DNA of 64,000 nucleotides from Nitrobacter sp. NHB1 (GTDB lineage Bacteria > Pseudomonadota > Alphaproteobacteria > Rhizobiales > Xanthobacteraceae). Where the stretch lies: NCBI RefSeq assembly GCF_036964665.1, contig NZ_JBAMDA010000004.1, positions 62,001 through 126,000 on the forward strand, read 5' to 3'. Shown one piece after another: positions 52,381-61,129 of this stretch. The translations under genes were made by a program, and so were the position numbers. The first letter of the stretch is position 1; the number at the start of each line of letters is the position of its first letter. The notes under the pieces are model-generated. The model was not told where the DNA came from. It made no database searches and was given only the letters and a program-made list of their open reading frames with translations.

Positions 52381-52902
52381 TCAAATTCCGATGTTGAAGA
52401 ATTGGCGACGTTGAACACGCGGCACGGTGTGCCAGGCGCCGCCGCCGAGGTAGCGATAGATGCCGATGTCGTCGTGCTGGATCGGCCTGCGCGCGAAGCG
52501 CGGGAGGATCAGTGCGATATGCCCGGCCTGCGAGACCATGGGGTAGGCGCGATCTGAGTTGCTCTGCCCGGAATCGCCGGGATGGACATGCACATCGGCG
52601 ACAACGGTCAGACCGCGCTCCCGGCACATCGCCCAAAGCCGCCCGAAATACTTGCCGTCGAAGCGGACGATGCCGGTGTCGAGACTATGCGGATCAAGAT
52701 CGTCATACAGGACGAAATCGCTGATCTGCGCGATGCCATTCGCGTCGGCATTACCGAGCAAGAAGGCGCCACTTTCACGGCTTTCGCCCCGTCCGCGCTC
52801 GCGCAGTCTCGCCGTCAACCGCCTCCACAGAAACCAGGAGCATGACAGTTCACGCCGCGGCGCGAGCAGCCGATTGATAATCGCCGCAATTGAGAAGTTC
52901 AT
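52381..52902 (-). CDS. bilC: JAB/JAMM metalloprotease (deubiquitinase-like)
   Basis: 173 residues. The JAMM zinc motif is plain: [18 protein letters not shown] (His-x-His ... Ser-x2-Asp pattern), with an upstream Glu ([10 protein letters not shown]) as the general base. It would remove or mature the ubiquitin-like protein. The ATG at 52902 ([10 protein letters not shown]) was preferred to a TTG at 52908 because GGAG lies 7 nt upstream. Overlaps the end of the E2 gene by about 50 bp. Confidence 0.85.
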   Translation of the reverse strand: MNFSIAAIINRLLAPRRELSCSWFLWRRLTARLRERGRGESRESGAFLLGNADANGIAQISDFVLYDDLDPHSLDTGIVRFDGKYFGRLWAMCRERGLTVVADVHVHPGDSGQSNSDRAYPMVSQAGHIALILPRFARRPIQHDDIGIYRYLGGGAWHTVPRVQRRQFFNIGI

Positions 52903-53338
52903 GCACAATCTCCAGATACTGTGTGATGCCGCGCTCGGGACGCCAGATCATCGTGGGTGTTTCGGTGCGCCAGTTGTCGTGTCCCTCTCGGCTGACGCGG
53001 TCGCATGGCAAATACAGTGCGGTGCCTCCCTTCCAGTTGGGCCGAAACACCGCGCCGACACGGCCGCCTTTGCTGCGCGGCCATCGGTCGAAGGGCAGCT
53101 GCGCGTTGCGTTCCGGGTCCCAAGGGCGTGCTGTCGGTGCGAGCGCGGGATAGCCGCTGCAATCGAACCTCAGGACGTATTCTTGGCCATCAATGGCCGA
53201 GACGCCGAGCAACACGATGGGCCAGTTGATCGAGATCAACCGGAAGCGACCTTCCGATTGCGCGAGCCGAAACGCCGGTCGGGCGAGGTCGGCGCGCAGG
53301 GCCCGTTCGTCGAGCCCTGCCGGTGCCGCGGTGCTCAC
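52850..53338 (-). CDS. bilB: E2 ubiquitin-conjugating-like enzyme
   Basis: 162 residues. The UBC-like region shows [20 protein letters not shown] (cf. the YPxxAP loop of E2s) and [16 protein letters not shown] with the candidate active-site Cys, then [12 protein letters not shown] helix. It receives the activated ubiquitin-like protein from E1. The GTG start at 53338 overlaps the preceding TGA as GTGA, coupling it to the ubiquitin-like gene. Confidence 0.78.
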   Translation of the reverse strand: MSTAAPAGLDERALRADLARPAFRLAQSEGRFRLISINWPIVLLGVSAIDGQEYVLRFDCSGYPALAPTARPWDPERNAQLPFDRWPRSKGGRVGAVFRPNWKGGTALYLPCDRVSREGHDNWRTETPTMIWRPERGITQYLEIVHELLNCGDYQSAARAAA

Positions 53339-53838
53339 GCGTCCTCCCAACCGTTGACCTTCGGCGTGGTGACGAGGTCGAACGCGACCGAGCACTTGGG
53401 GCAGGAGGCGAGCGTGCCGATATGCGTGCCGGGATCGGGCTGATCGGTCGTGCCCGCGATCTGCAAATGGTGGTGGCTGGCTTCCTCTTCGGTCATGCCG
53501 AACTTGCGCACCGTCACCCAGTGCTTGATGCGGGCAATGGTAGCGCCCGGCGCGAACTCATGGCGCACGGTCTTTTCCTTGAAGTGGATGACCACTTCAA
53601 TCTTGCGGCAGCGATGCACATGCGCCTTAATTCCGGCACGGCCGGCCTTGTCGCGGAGCTTGGCGCTGCCTTCGACAGGCTCAGCTTCGTCTTCGATGAA
53701 CAAGACGATCTCGCCCACGATGTTGTGCTTGTCGACGATTGCCGCCTGCAACGCAGCGAACGTCTCGTCGACGTCGAATTCGAGATGCTCAAGAGCGCCA
53801 ACACCTTCGCCCTGGTAGTAGATGTCGATGGTCTGCAT
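53335..53838 (-). CDS. bilA: Tandem ubiquitin-like protein (ISG15-like)
   Basis: 167 residues forming two consecutive beta-grasp-like units: [20 protein letters not shown] to about residue 78, and [20 protein letters not shown] to the end. A CPKC pair lies near the C-terminus, which ends VNGWEDA rather than with a Gly-Gly. Trimming by the JAB protease, or direct use of a non-GG tail, would be needed. Two fused ubiquitin folds next to E2, JAB and E1 are the signature of the Bil system. It has its own promoter-like element at 53900-53931. Confidence 0.78.
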   Translation of the reverse strand: MQTIDIYYQGEGVGALEHLEFDVDETFAALQAAIVDKHNIVGEIVLFIEDEAEPVEGSAKLRDKAGRAGIKAHVHRCRKIEVVIHFKEKTVRHEFAPGATIARIKHWVTVRKFGMTEEEASHHHLQIAGTTDQPDPGTHIGTLASCPKCSVAFDLVTTPKVNGWEDA

Positions 53839-53899
53839 ATCCCAACCCTTTCGGTGGCGAGAGGGCTGGCCCGATTGCCGTTCCTGTCGCTTCTGCCGG

Positions 53900-53931
53900 G
53901 CTAATTCCGGGTCACGGGCAAAACCGGAACC
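53900..53931 (-). promoter_or_regulatory. Shared promoter/operator element, copy B (before bilA)
   Basis: On the minus strand: GGTTCCGG, 13 bases, CCGGAATTAGC. There are 61 bases between the element and the bilA start codon. The same element precedes the sigma-like gene at identical distance. TTCCGG/CCGGAA also forms an inverted repeat, so either a sigma-factor promoter or a repressor operator fits. Confidence 0.7.
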
Positions 53932-53948
53932 GGGTTGGGAAAAAGAAT

Positions 53949-56900
53949 CTATGCGATGTGAAGCGGACCTTGCGGCACCGACGCGCAGATGAAGAAGTGC
54001 GGGCAACGCGGACAGCGGAAGGAATCGGGATCGGGCGGGAAACTCCCGCCTGCGATACCTGCGAGAATCTCTTCCACCTTCGTGTCGTTATTGCCAGCTT
54101 TTGTCGCCTTCGGCGGCGGCACGTCTTCGACACCGCGATCGCTCGGATGCACGGCTTCAACAATGGCCCGAGCGCCAAAATGCTGCGTGGCCGCGCGCTG
54201 ATAAAGTGAATACTCCAGCTTGCCGAACTCAGTCTTGCCCCGCTTGCCGGTACGCACTTTGCGCACGACGATCACACCATCGTGCCGCTCCGCGATTTCG
54301 TCGGGGATCACCATCACCTTGCCATTGCGGTAGTTGATGGCGAGCGGCGCCGCTTCCCTGAAGCGGCGACCAGCACCCGCGTTGATTAGGCCGGCGACGA
54401 TGCTGCTGGCCAGCTTGTGATAGTCGGCTACATAGGGACTGTCGTGCGGAGCTTTGTCTTTCCAGATTGCGTCAAACGCTTCTTGTGCGGCGTTCAGATC
54501 GGGCGGTGCGTTGACGCGTTCTTCCGCCAGCCAGTCGATGAACTCGTAGATGCAGGCGTGCGTGCGCTCGAACGGCGTGGTGCGCCGTGCCGTGCCGATG
54601 CCCAGGACATGCGTATAGAAGAAGCGAAGCGGGCAACTCTCGTAAGCTGACACATGTCGGTGCGTGCGCTCCCATTCATCCGCGATGATGATCTCTATAG
54701 GCCGTGCAGGACGGGGCGGCAGATAGATGGTAGACGGGGACGCGATCGACCTCAGAGTTCCGGCGATCCGCGGCTGATAATCGGACGGGTTACGCGTAGT
54801 GCCGTTCGGCTGCTGCCAATAGCTGTAGAGGTGCAAATGGGTCCGCGCGCGCGACATCGCCACGAAGAACAGACATTCCTGCTCCTGCTTATGTGCGCGA
54901 TCGGCCTCTTCGAAGACGGTGCCGACCGCACCTTCGATCATGCCCTCCGATACCGGGCATGACAGGCCACGATAGCTCGCGGGAATGCCTGTCTTTACGA
55001 AGCCGGGAATATGCACCGCTTCGAACTCGAGGCCTTTGCTGCCGTGGACGGTCATGAGCCGGACGGCGTTCATCTGCAAAGCCGCGTCCGGCACCTGCCG
55101 CAAATCCCGCTCCTCGGCCAGCAAGACCAGGTTGCGCACGCGATCGAGGAGCGTCTGCACTAAAGAACCCGTCGCCACCGGACTCTGATCGCGAAGGAAA
55201 TTGAGGAACTGCCAGACCGCGATGGCCCGCATGCGGTCGCCGATGCCAGTGCCGGATGCCATCCTACGGACAAGATCGGTCCGGTCGAGGAGGAAGGTTG
55301 TCGCCATATCCCAAGGCGAGGCAGAGGCCTTTATGCCTTTGAGATCGTCAGCGAGCCTTGAGATCCCTTTCACGCCGGCCGGTGAGATATCCGCGACCGA
55401 CGGCAGCTCTTCGAGGCGAAGGATGGCTGGTTTCTTGCTGCCTTTCAGATGGTCGAGCAGACGCTTCACATCCTGCGCCGGGATGGCATAGCGCTCCATG
55501 CTGGCGATACGCACCAGTCCTGCACCGAACCGGTCGGCAGCGAGACTCAGGACGCTGAGCAAGTCGCGGACCTCTTCGCGCTCGAACAGGCTGCCGAGAT
55601 GGAGGACGGGAATGCCGCGATCTTCGAGCGCTTGCGCGATCTCATTCAATCTGTCGTTCGTGCGGCAGAGGATCGCCTGGTCGCGAAGGGCGATACCCTC
55701 CTCCTCTAATTCGCGGATACTCGCGGCGATGCCGGCGGCCTCCTCGGCTGGATCGAGAAGCGTGCGCAGCTCGGGCCGCGCCTCGCCGACGCCGCGCTCG
55801 GCCTTGAGCGGCAGGTTTGCAAGCTCCGGCGGCAACGGCATGCCGGCAGAAAAAGCGCCAAAGGCGTCGAGCACCTTCTGCGTCGACCGGTAGCTTAAGC
55901 CCAACTGACCAAGTTTCGCGCCGGGAAAGTCGGCGCCGAAGGATGCCATGTTGGCGGACGACGCCCCCCGGAATCGATAGATGGACTGGCGAGCGTCGCC
56001 GACGGCCCAGAGGTTTTCGCCAGCACCCGCGACGGCCTTTACCAGTCGGACGCTGGCGCGATTGACGTCCTGATATTCGTCGACGAGCAAATGCCTGTGA
56101 CGCAGTCGCACCGCATTGCGCACTGCCTCGTCCCGCTCGATGAGCAACGCCGGCAGCATGATGAGATCGCCAAAATCGACGGCGCCACGGCTACTTTTTG
56201 CGTGTTCGTAGAGCTCGTAGACCGATGCGATCTCCACGCACTTTGCTGCGAGATCCGTGGCTTTTTCATCGGCTGGGTCTGCGTTCTTCGCCATGGCCTC
56301 CGCGAGGCGCCGGTATTCGGGAGGCGTTACGACTTCGTCCTTGGCGCGCGAGATGGCTTGCAGAATCTCGCGCAGCACGACGACCGGGTCCCACAAATTG
56401 CGATAGTGGCTGAGTGGCAGGGTGGGAAGGATCTGCTCCAGCACCGAGATTGCGTCGCTGCGATCGAAGAGCGTGGGGTCCGGCGGCAGTTCGAGCTTTT
56501 CGTGAAACCGCCTGACGAGATCGAGGCCGAAACCGTGGAAAGTGCCGACCCACATCTGGGCCGCATCCTGCCCGATGGTCTTTGACAGGCGTTCAGACAG
56601 TTCGGCGGCTGTCCGGTTCGAGAAGGTCAGTACGAGCATGGAGGGCGGATCGACATGGTCCGCAATCAGCGTTTCGATCCGCCGGACAAGCGTTCGCGTT
56701 TTGCCCGTCCCAGGCCCCGCGCGCAGCAAGTAGGGCTTGTCGCGATGTCGGGCTGCGTCCTCTTGCGCCGGGTCCTCCGTGAAAACCGGCTTTGGTTTGC
56801 TGGCGGTAGGCTCGATCTTCGGCAGGAGCAACGCGTCCAGGATTTGCTGCCGCACGAGCGGCACCGGCAAGCCGGTGGCCGCCGCGATATCCGCAGCCGA

Positions 56901-57365
56901 CATAACCTGATCGGCGTGCATCTTTCGCGCGAGGTGCCGCGGGAACAGGAATTCGCGGGCAAACACGTTCGCTTCAAGCTCACGCCGCTCGCGTGCGCCG
57001 TAATCCTCAACCTTTTGCAGGCCGACAGGCGCGGATTCGGTCGAGCGCGACGGATCGATATCGCTGGCGCCACAACAACTCGTCATCGTGTGAACAGCCA
57101 CGTGGCCGATCTCGTGGCCGACAAGCAGAGCGCGATCTGCGTCCGATCCTTTGTCTTCCGCGCAGATGGTGCGGCTCTGCTGGTCGAATAAGGCCCGACC
57201 GCCATTAAGGGCTGTGTTGCCCGGTTCGAGGAATGCCAGCTCGATACCATAATGCTTGATCGCAGCGCCGACGAGCGTCAGCGGTTTGAGCGCGTCGGCT
57301 CCGCCTGCCACGAATTGGTCGTGCAGCCCTGCGGCGGTGATCCGTATGGTTTCGAAGGCGTCCAC
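53949..57365 (-). CDS. ImmA/IrrE protease - UvrD helicase - nuclease fusion
   Basis: 1138 residues. (1) Residues about 20-175: ImmA/IrrE zinc protease with [13 protein letters not shown] and the distal [14 protein letters not shown]. (2) Residues about 210-850: SF1 helicase, Walker [70 protein letters not shown]. (3) C-terminal PD-(D/E)xK-like nuclease with ESCPLRFF and [12 protein letters not shown], a four-Cys set as in AddB/Cas4 iron-sulphur nucleases. IrrE proteases cleave repressors. Here one is fused to a DNA-damage-type helicase, 7 bp downstream of an unknown gene in a sigma-containing operon. Confidence 0.9.
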   Translation of the reverse strand: MDAFETIRITAAGLHDQFVAGGADALKPLTLVGAAIKHYGIELAFLEPGNTALNGGRALFDQQSRTICAEDKGSDADRALLVGHEIGHVAVHTMTSCCGASDIDPSRSTESAPVGLQKVEDYGARERRELEANVFAREFLFPRHLARKMHADQVMSAADIAAATGLPVPLVRQQILDALLLPKIEPTASKPKPVFTEDPAQEDAARHRDKPYLLRAGPGTGKTRTLVRRIETLIADHVDPPSMLVLTFSNRTAAELSERLSKTIGQDAAQMWVGTFHGFGLDLVRRFHEKLELPPDPTLFDRSDAISVLEQILPTLPLSHYRNLWDPVVVLREILQAISRAKDEVVTPPEYRRLAEAMAKNADPADEKATDLAAKCVEIASVYELYEHAKSSRGAVDFGDLIMLPALLIERDEAVRNAVRLRHRHLLVDEYQDVNRASVRLVKAVAGAGENLWAVGDARQSIYRFRGASSANMASFGADFPGAKLGQLGLSYRSTQKVLDAFGAFSAGMPLPPELANLPLKAERGVGEARPELRTLLDPAEEAAGIAASIRELEEEGIALRDQAILCRTNDRLNEIAQALEDRGIPVLHLGSLFEREEVRDLLSVLSLAADRFGAGLVRIASMERYAIPAQDVKRLLDHLKGSKKPAILRLEELPSVADISPAGVKGISRLADDLKGIKASASPWDMATTFLLDRTDLVRRMASGTGIGDRMRAIAVWQFLNFLRDQSPVATGSLVQTLLDRVRNLVLLAEERDLRQVPDAALQMNAVRLMTVHGSKGLEFEAVHIPGFVKTGIPASYRGLSCPVSEGMIEGAVGTVFEEADRAHKQEQECLFFVAMSRARTHLHLYSYWQQPNGTTRNPSDYQPRIAGTLRSIASPSTIYLPPRPARPIEIIIADEWERTHRHVSAYESCPLRFFYTHVLGIGTARRTTPFERTHACIYEFIDWLAEERVNAPPDLNAAQEAFDAIWKDKAPHDSPYVADYHKLASSIVAGLINAGAGRRFREAAPLAINYRNGKVMVIPDEIAERHDGVIVVRKVRTGKRGKTEFGKLEYSLYQRAATQHFGARAIVEAVHPSDRGVEDVPPPKATKAGNNDTKVEEILAGIAGGSFPPDPDSFRCPRCPHFFICASVPQGPLHIA

Positions 57366-57372
57366 GTGCGTC

Positions 57373-58029
57373 TCACATTGCCAAAAGGTGCTGCTGCTGT
57401 TCGGGTGTCATTCCCGAACTGCGGACCGCTTCTTCAAAAGTTTCCCGTTTGTCAGCAACGGGCTTGCTGTCGGATTTATGCAGTTGCTGCGCGCTCACGG
57501 TTGGTCCGGAGCGGACATGCGCCATCAGCGCTTCAACGGGGATGTCGAGGCCGTCGGCAGCGACCTTGCAAAAGCCAGGACGCGAATAAATACTTTCGGG
57601 CTCGATCCTGCCGTCTCGGAGCTTCACCACGAAAATCGAGTTGGCGCCAAGCTTAGCCGCATATGCTCGAAAGCCTTCGGTGCTTAAAGAAGCAAATGGA
57701 TTGCCGGACGATTTCGGTGCCTCAGCCAATCCTTTCTTCTCCAAGTTGCCAGGAAGACCTTTCTGCTCCAATTCGAATGAAACGTTTTGGAAGTGGCTAA
57801 TTGCGCGCGAGACCGCTGGACTGACAGCTACATCGACCGCCTCTTCGCCTTCCTCTTCGCCAATGGATTGCCCGTTCAGCGCGAGCTCAACGGCAAACTC
57901 GGTCAAAGCTGCGGCGTGCTGTGGATGTCTTCGAACAAAATCGTCCAACGTCTTTGGATCGGGCGTAGGCATGGCGAGCGCGAGCGCATACAGCACATCG
58001 CACTCGTCTTTCGTGTTCATGGCGGTCAT
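57373..58029 (-). CDS. Unknown protein; candidate anti-sigma or IrrE substrate
   Basis: 218 residues. The N-terminus TLDDFVRRHPQHAAALTEFA is helical, followed by an acidic segment (GEEEGEEAV), a central IFVVKLRDGRIEPESIYSRP and a polar tail. No domain recognised. The ATG at 58029 follows GGAGAGCTGAAC. It sits between the sigma-like gene (2 bp gap) and the IrrE-helicase gene (7 bp gap). That is where a sigma antagonist degraded by the protease would be expected, though this is inference only. Confidence 0.7.
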   Translation of the reverse strand: MTAMNTKDECDVLYALALAMPTPDPKTLDDFVRRHPQHAAALTEFAVELALNGQSIGEEEGEEAVDVAVSPAVSRAISHFQNVSFELEQKGLPGNLEKKGLAEAPKSSGNPFASLSTEGFRAYAAKLGANSIFVVKLRDGRIEPESIYSRPGFCKVAADGLDIPVEALMAHVRSGPTVSAQQLHKSDSKPVADKRETFEEAVRSSGMTPEQQQHLLAM

Positions 58030-58031
58030 GT

Positions 58032-58817
58032 TCAGCTCTCCTGCTGGAACTTTCTCAGTGCGGCGGCCACCTTGGCGAGCCGCTTGTTGATGGCCCGGCG
58101 ACCCACGCCAAGAATCTTAGCAGCGGTCACTTCGTCCGGATCATCCGATTTGATTTTGTAGCCTTCGACCAAGACCAGTCTGACGGTCTCCTGGTCGGCG
58201 GGGGATAAGGTGGCGAGGAATTTGCCGACCTGTCCCAGATAAACGTAGTTATCCTGCTGCGCAGGGTTGCGCGCAGCCTCCGAAAGCTTCGCGAGCGTGT
58301 TTTCCATGTCGAGCTGCCTGCCGTCTTCGTCTTTTTCCTGGCCGATATCGACGAAGATCTTCTTGCGGGCGTTGTCCTTGCGAACCTGCTTCCACCAGAG
58401 AAACCGGAACGCCTGGTTGAAATTGACTTCATAATAGTCGAGGGCGGTGGCGTCCTCGTTGGTGCCGACGCGCGCGAACATCACATTGAATTTGAACATT
58501 ACCTCGTCGCGGAGGTCGGCGGCGTCCGTCCGGCTGCCGTCGGGGATAGCCCGCTTCAGCCGCGCTTCGCAACGCGACATGAAGAGTAGGTAGAGCTTGC
58601 TTTCCGACGACTTGTCCTTTTTCAGCCTGGCCTCACGCATCAGATGGAGGAGGCATTCCATCGGCATGTAGTTGGTGTCGCGGACATTGCGGATTGCCGC
58701 GCGTCGCAAAACCCTCTCGGGACTCTGGGCCAAGGCCTCGTCGATGCTGGCCTCGATCTCGGGACGGCGGGTGTAAAACCCGCCTTCGTCCATTTTTTTA
58801 TTCAGGGGTCTCGCCAT
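58032..58817 (-). CDS. Sigma-70-like transcription factor
   Basis: 261 residues. The C-terminal third (LSPADQETVRLVLVEGYKIK, DEVTAAKILGVGRRAINKRL, AKVAAALRKF) is a sigma region-4-type helix-turn-helix. The middle (DLRDEVMFKFNVMFARV, NFNQAFRFLWWKQVRKDNAR) could be a diverged region 2. It is the first gene of the seven-gene operon and is preceded, at 61 nt, by an element repeated before bilA. It probably directs transcription of its own operon. It could also be a sigma-like regulator that does not bind RNA polymerase. Confidence 0.72.
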   Translation of the reverse strand: MARPLNKKMDEGGFYTRRPEIEASIDEALAQSPERVLRRAAIRNVRDTNYMPMECLLHLMREARLKKDKSSESKLYLLFMSRCEARLKRAIPDGSRTDAADLRDEVMFKFNVMFARVGTNEDATALDYYEVNFNQAFRFLWWKQVRKDNARKKIFVDIGQEKDEDGRQLDMENTLAKLSEAARNPAQQDNYVYLGQVGKFLATLSPADQETVRLVLVEGYKIKSDDPDEVTAAKILGVGRRAINKRLAKVAAALRKFQQES

Positions 58818-58878
58818 TTACCGCCTCGCGCGCGCAACAGTGGTGTTCTGGCGTCCACGTCTGGCCCGCCTCTACGCC

Positions 58879-58909
58879 GCTAATTCCGGCAGGAGCCAGA
58901 CCCGGAACC
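58879..58909 (-). promoter_or_regulatory. Shared promoter/operator element, copy A (before sigma-like gene)
   Basis: Minus strand: GGTTCCGG, 12 bases, CCGGAATTAGC, with exactly 61 bases to the start codon at 58817, as in copy B at 53900-53931. Conservation of both blocks and of distance makes chance unlikely. Confidence 0.72.
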
Positions 58910-59108
58910 ACGCCGAGCAAAAAATTTTTCGCGTATCTGCGAGTGAATCCCTGACGCGCGACACCCGCAAGGTGTGGCATAAAATTAGGGTAAATCAGTG
59001 CCGTAGGGCAATGATGAGTTTCTATCGAGCGCTCAATGACTGCAATGAGGGCGCAAAGCGGACATCGGGGCTGGTTATGTACGTGTCCTCGCCCCCGGGT
59101 CGGTAATC

Positions 59109-60326
59109 TCACAGAATTCCCCAAGCTCGATACCGTCCCCGCCCCGTCGCCTCCCGCAGGCCGAGATCGGCCACGAGATCTTGGGCGGCGCGCGGCGTGA
59201 TCTTTAGCTCCTGCGCGATCATGCCGGCGGAGGCGATCGGCCGGGTCAGCACGTAGTCGATCAGCGCCGGCAGCCGGGAGGTGGAGCGGCGGCCGGCGAG
59301 CTTGCGGGCGAGCAGCGTGCGCGCAGTTAACCAGCGATCGTGATCCTTGAGCCCGGCCTCGGCGGCGGCCGCGATCGCCTCGAGCTGGACCGCGAGACGG
59401 CCAGTCTGATCCCGCGGCCGCCGCCGCTCGCGCGGAATGGCCTTCAGCCCCTCGTGCAGGCACGGAAGGTGCGCGCGGGTCTTGCCGCGTTCGCGCAGCA
59501 GCGCGGCGGCAAGCAGCCGGCCGAGCCACGGCGTGTGCTGCAGCGGCTCGAGTGCGCCCCACGCGTCGGCCGCGACCGCCGCCGCCAAAGTCGGCGGCAG
59601 CGTGCGGGTCTGGTCGACGATCGCCCGCCAGTCGACGAGACGTTCGTCTTCGTCCCAGTCGAGGTCGTAGACCAGCGGGTCGCGCTCGGGCGGTCGCTTC
59701 GCCTGGGTGGCGATCTCGCCGGCGAGGGTTTGGTCGGTTTTGGCGATCGCGGCGTCGAGCGCTGCATAAGCGTCCGCCAGCCGTTCGTCGGGTGCTGCCA
59801 GGTCGAGCGATACATCCAGTTCAGCCTCACCATCGGCATCGTCCGAATCGGCCTTCGCTCCACTTTCCCCCTTCCGGCTGCCATCTTCTTCTTCCCGGTC
59901 GCCGCGCCCTCCCCGGCCCCGCAGTCCCACGAGCCCGGCGGCCGACAGCGCCCAGTCGGGCTTGGCGTCGGCGATGCGGCGCCGCGCGCGCAGCACGGCG
60001 TGCGCGCGGGTGAGCTCGTGGGTCGGCGTGCGCACGTCCATGCGAGCGTCGTGGAGAACCAGATCCTCGAGGTGGACGAGTTCGCCCTCGAGCCACAGAG
60101 TGGCGCAGGCATCGGTGAAGTGAGTCCGCGCAACAAAGCCGTCGCGGATCGGGCTTTTGGCGAGACGCTCGTCGAGTCGCGCGACCGCGTCTTCCGCGGC
60201 CGCCAGCGGGCCGGCAATCTGGCTCCAGGGCAACGCATCGGAGATTTGGTAGAGCGGGAGCAATGCGTTGATAACCTTATGAGGAATCACCGTAACGGAA
60301 GCTATCATGAACATAGCTTCCGTCAT
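59109..60326 (-). CDS. RHE_PE00001-type (DUF1612/HTH) plasmid regulator
   Basis: 405 residues. SQIAGPLAAAEDAVARLDER, ACATLWLEGELVHLEDLVLH and THELTRAHAVLRARRRIADA form the DUF1612 core. A long acidic linker follows (EEEDGSRKG, DSDDADGEAE). The C-terminal HTH is ASAGMIAQELKITPRAAQDLV. Proteins of this type are commonly encoded near repABC loci in Rhizobiales. Function unknown, probably regulatory. The start at 60326 follows AGAAGGCATCGCT and lies inside a hairpin-forming region. Confidence 0.85.
   Translation of the reverse strand: MTEAMFMIASVTVIPHKVINALLPLYQISDALPWSQIAGPLAAAEDAVARLDERLAKSPIRDGFVARTHFTDACATLWLEGELVHLEDLVLHDARMDVRTPTHELTRAHAVLRARRRIADAKPDWALSAAGLVGLRGRGGRGDREEEDGSRKGESGAKADSDDADGEAELDVSLDLAAPDERLADAYAALDAAIAKTDQTLAGEIATQAKRPPERDPLVYDLDWDEDERLVDWRAIVDQTRTLPPTLAAAVAADAWGALEPLQHTPWLGRLLAAALLRERGKTRAHLPCLHEGLKAIPRERRRPRDQTGRLAVQLEAIAAAAEAGLKDHDRWLTARTLLARKLAGRRSTSRLPALIDYVLTRPIASAGMIAQELKITPRAAQDLVADLGLREATGRGRYRAWGIL
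60295..60323. repeat. 11-bp-arm hairpin over the start of the RHE_PE00001-type gene
   Basis: ACGGAAGCTAT, 7 bases, ATAGCTTCCGT: perfect arms covering codons 2-10 of the gene directly after its ATG. In mRNA it would form a stem next to the start codon. Confidence 0.6.
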
Positions 60327-60354
60327 AGCGATGCCTTCTGGCGTGTAGTTGTAA

Positions 60355-60381
60355 CTATCGATAAGTACCTCTTATCGATAG
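60355..60381. promoter_or_regulatory. Inverted repeat CTATCGATAAG-N5-CTTATCGATAG
   Basis: Perfect 11-bp arms 29 bp upstream of the RHE_PE00001-type gene start; a typical operator layout. The AT-rich dyad stands out in GC-rich DNA. It may be the binding site of the downstream HTH protein. Confidence 0.6.
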
Positions 60382-60528
60382 TGTTGGACGTCACCGCGCA
60401 AATCAGCGATTCTGGGCTTCTGGAGGCCCCAAAAGTGCGCACGCTGGGACCAGATCGACGAGAGGACGCGCCACTTGCCAACCCCCTCCCCGCCTCCGGA
60501 TGCATTCCGGCCCTCGCCGCAATTGCAC
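60382..60528. other. Short intergenic region
   Basis: No gene or clear signal beyond the neighbouring dyad. Confidence 0.4.
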
Positions 60529-60762
60529 TCAGCCATCGTCGAGCTCGGCATTGAGATGTTCGAAGCCAGGCTCCATCTCGCTGGCCTCGATCGCTGCGAT
60601 CTCTTCGTCGGTCAGATCGACGGTGCGGACGACGCGGCGATCGCGGCCGGCTTTCTGGCGCCAGTCGCCCGCACTGGCCTTGTCGGCCGTCGCCGGCAGC
60701 GTGTTGGCTTGGCTGGAGGACTGCTCATGGCGTCTTCTTTCGGTTTGGTCTGGAGATAACAC
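60529..60762 (-). CDS. Hypothetical small acidic-tailed protein, 77 aa
   Basis: The reading frame ends RVVRTVDLTDEEIAAIEASE, MEPGFEHLNAELDDG. The DLTDEEIAAIEA pattern looks like real protein, while the N-terminal 30 residues (RRRHEQSSSQAN) are low-complexity. Family and start codon are uncertain. It is divergent from the Phd/VapC pair. Confidence 0.45.
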   Translation of the reverse strand: MLSPDQTERRRHEQSSSQANTLPATADKASAGDWRQKAGRDRRVVRTVDLTDEEIAAIEASEMEPGFEHLNAELDDG

Positions 60763-60850
60763 AAAGGCGCCCTCCCCGCGCGGTCGATCTTGAGACTCGC
60801 GAAAACACCGATTATAGTCACACTAGTCATTATAGTCACGGGAACAAGCC

Positions 60851-61129
60851 ATGACCGCATCCCGAAAGTCTTCCGCGCACGGGTCGGGCCAGTGGACCGT
60901 GGCCGGTGCCAAGGCGCGCCTCTCCGAGGTGATCGAGCGCGCTCAATCCGATCCTCAGATCATTACCCGCCACGGCAAGCCCAGCGTCGTCATCGTCTCG
61001 GCCGAGGAATGGGCGCGCAAGACCGTCCGCAAAGGCACCCTGGCCGCATTCCTGCTGGCCTCGCCCCTGCGCGACGCCGATCTCGACCTCGATCGGGTCC
61101 GCGACCAGCCGCGCGACCTCGATCTATGA
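60851..61129 (+). CDS. Phd/YefM-type antitoxin
   Basis: 92 residues: WTVAGAKARLSEVIERAQSD, PQIITRHGKPSVVIVSAEEW is the Phd/YefM DNA-binding fold. The C-terminal LRDADLDLDRVRDQPRDLDL is the toxin-binding tail. Overlaps the toxin gene as ATGA. It would autoregulate the operon from the upstream 60790-60850 region. Confidence 0.92.
   Translation: MTASRKSSAHGSGQWTVAGAKARLSEVIERAQSDPQIITRHGKPSVVIVSAEEWARKTVRKGTLAAFLLASPLRDADLDLDRVRDQPRDLDL

Noticed and set aside
53335-53838. DUF2604/multiubiquitin-type assignment for the ubiquitin-like protein
   Set aside because: Only two beta-grasp units and no repeated Gly-Gly junctions; the tandem ISG15-like layout with E2, JAB and E1 fits Bil better.
59340-60554. 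404-codon plus-strand frame opposite the RHE_PE00001-type gene
   Set aside because: The DUF1612/HTH pattern on the minus strand is convincing; the plus-strand product is motif-free.
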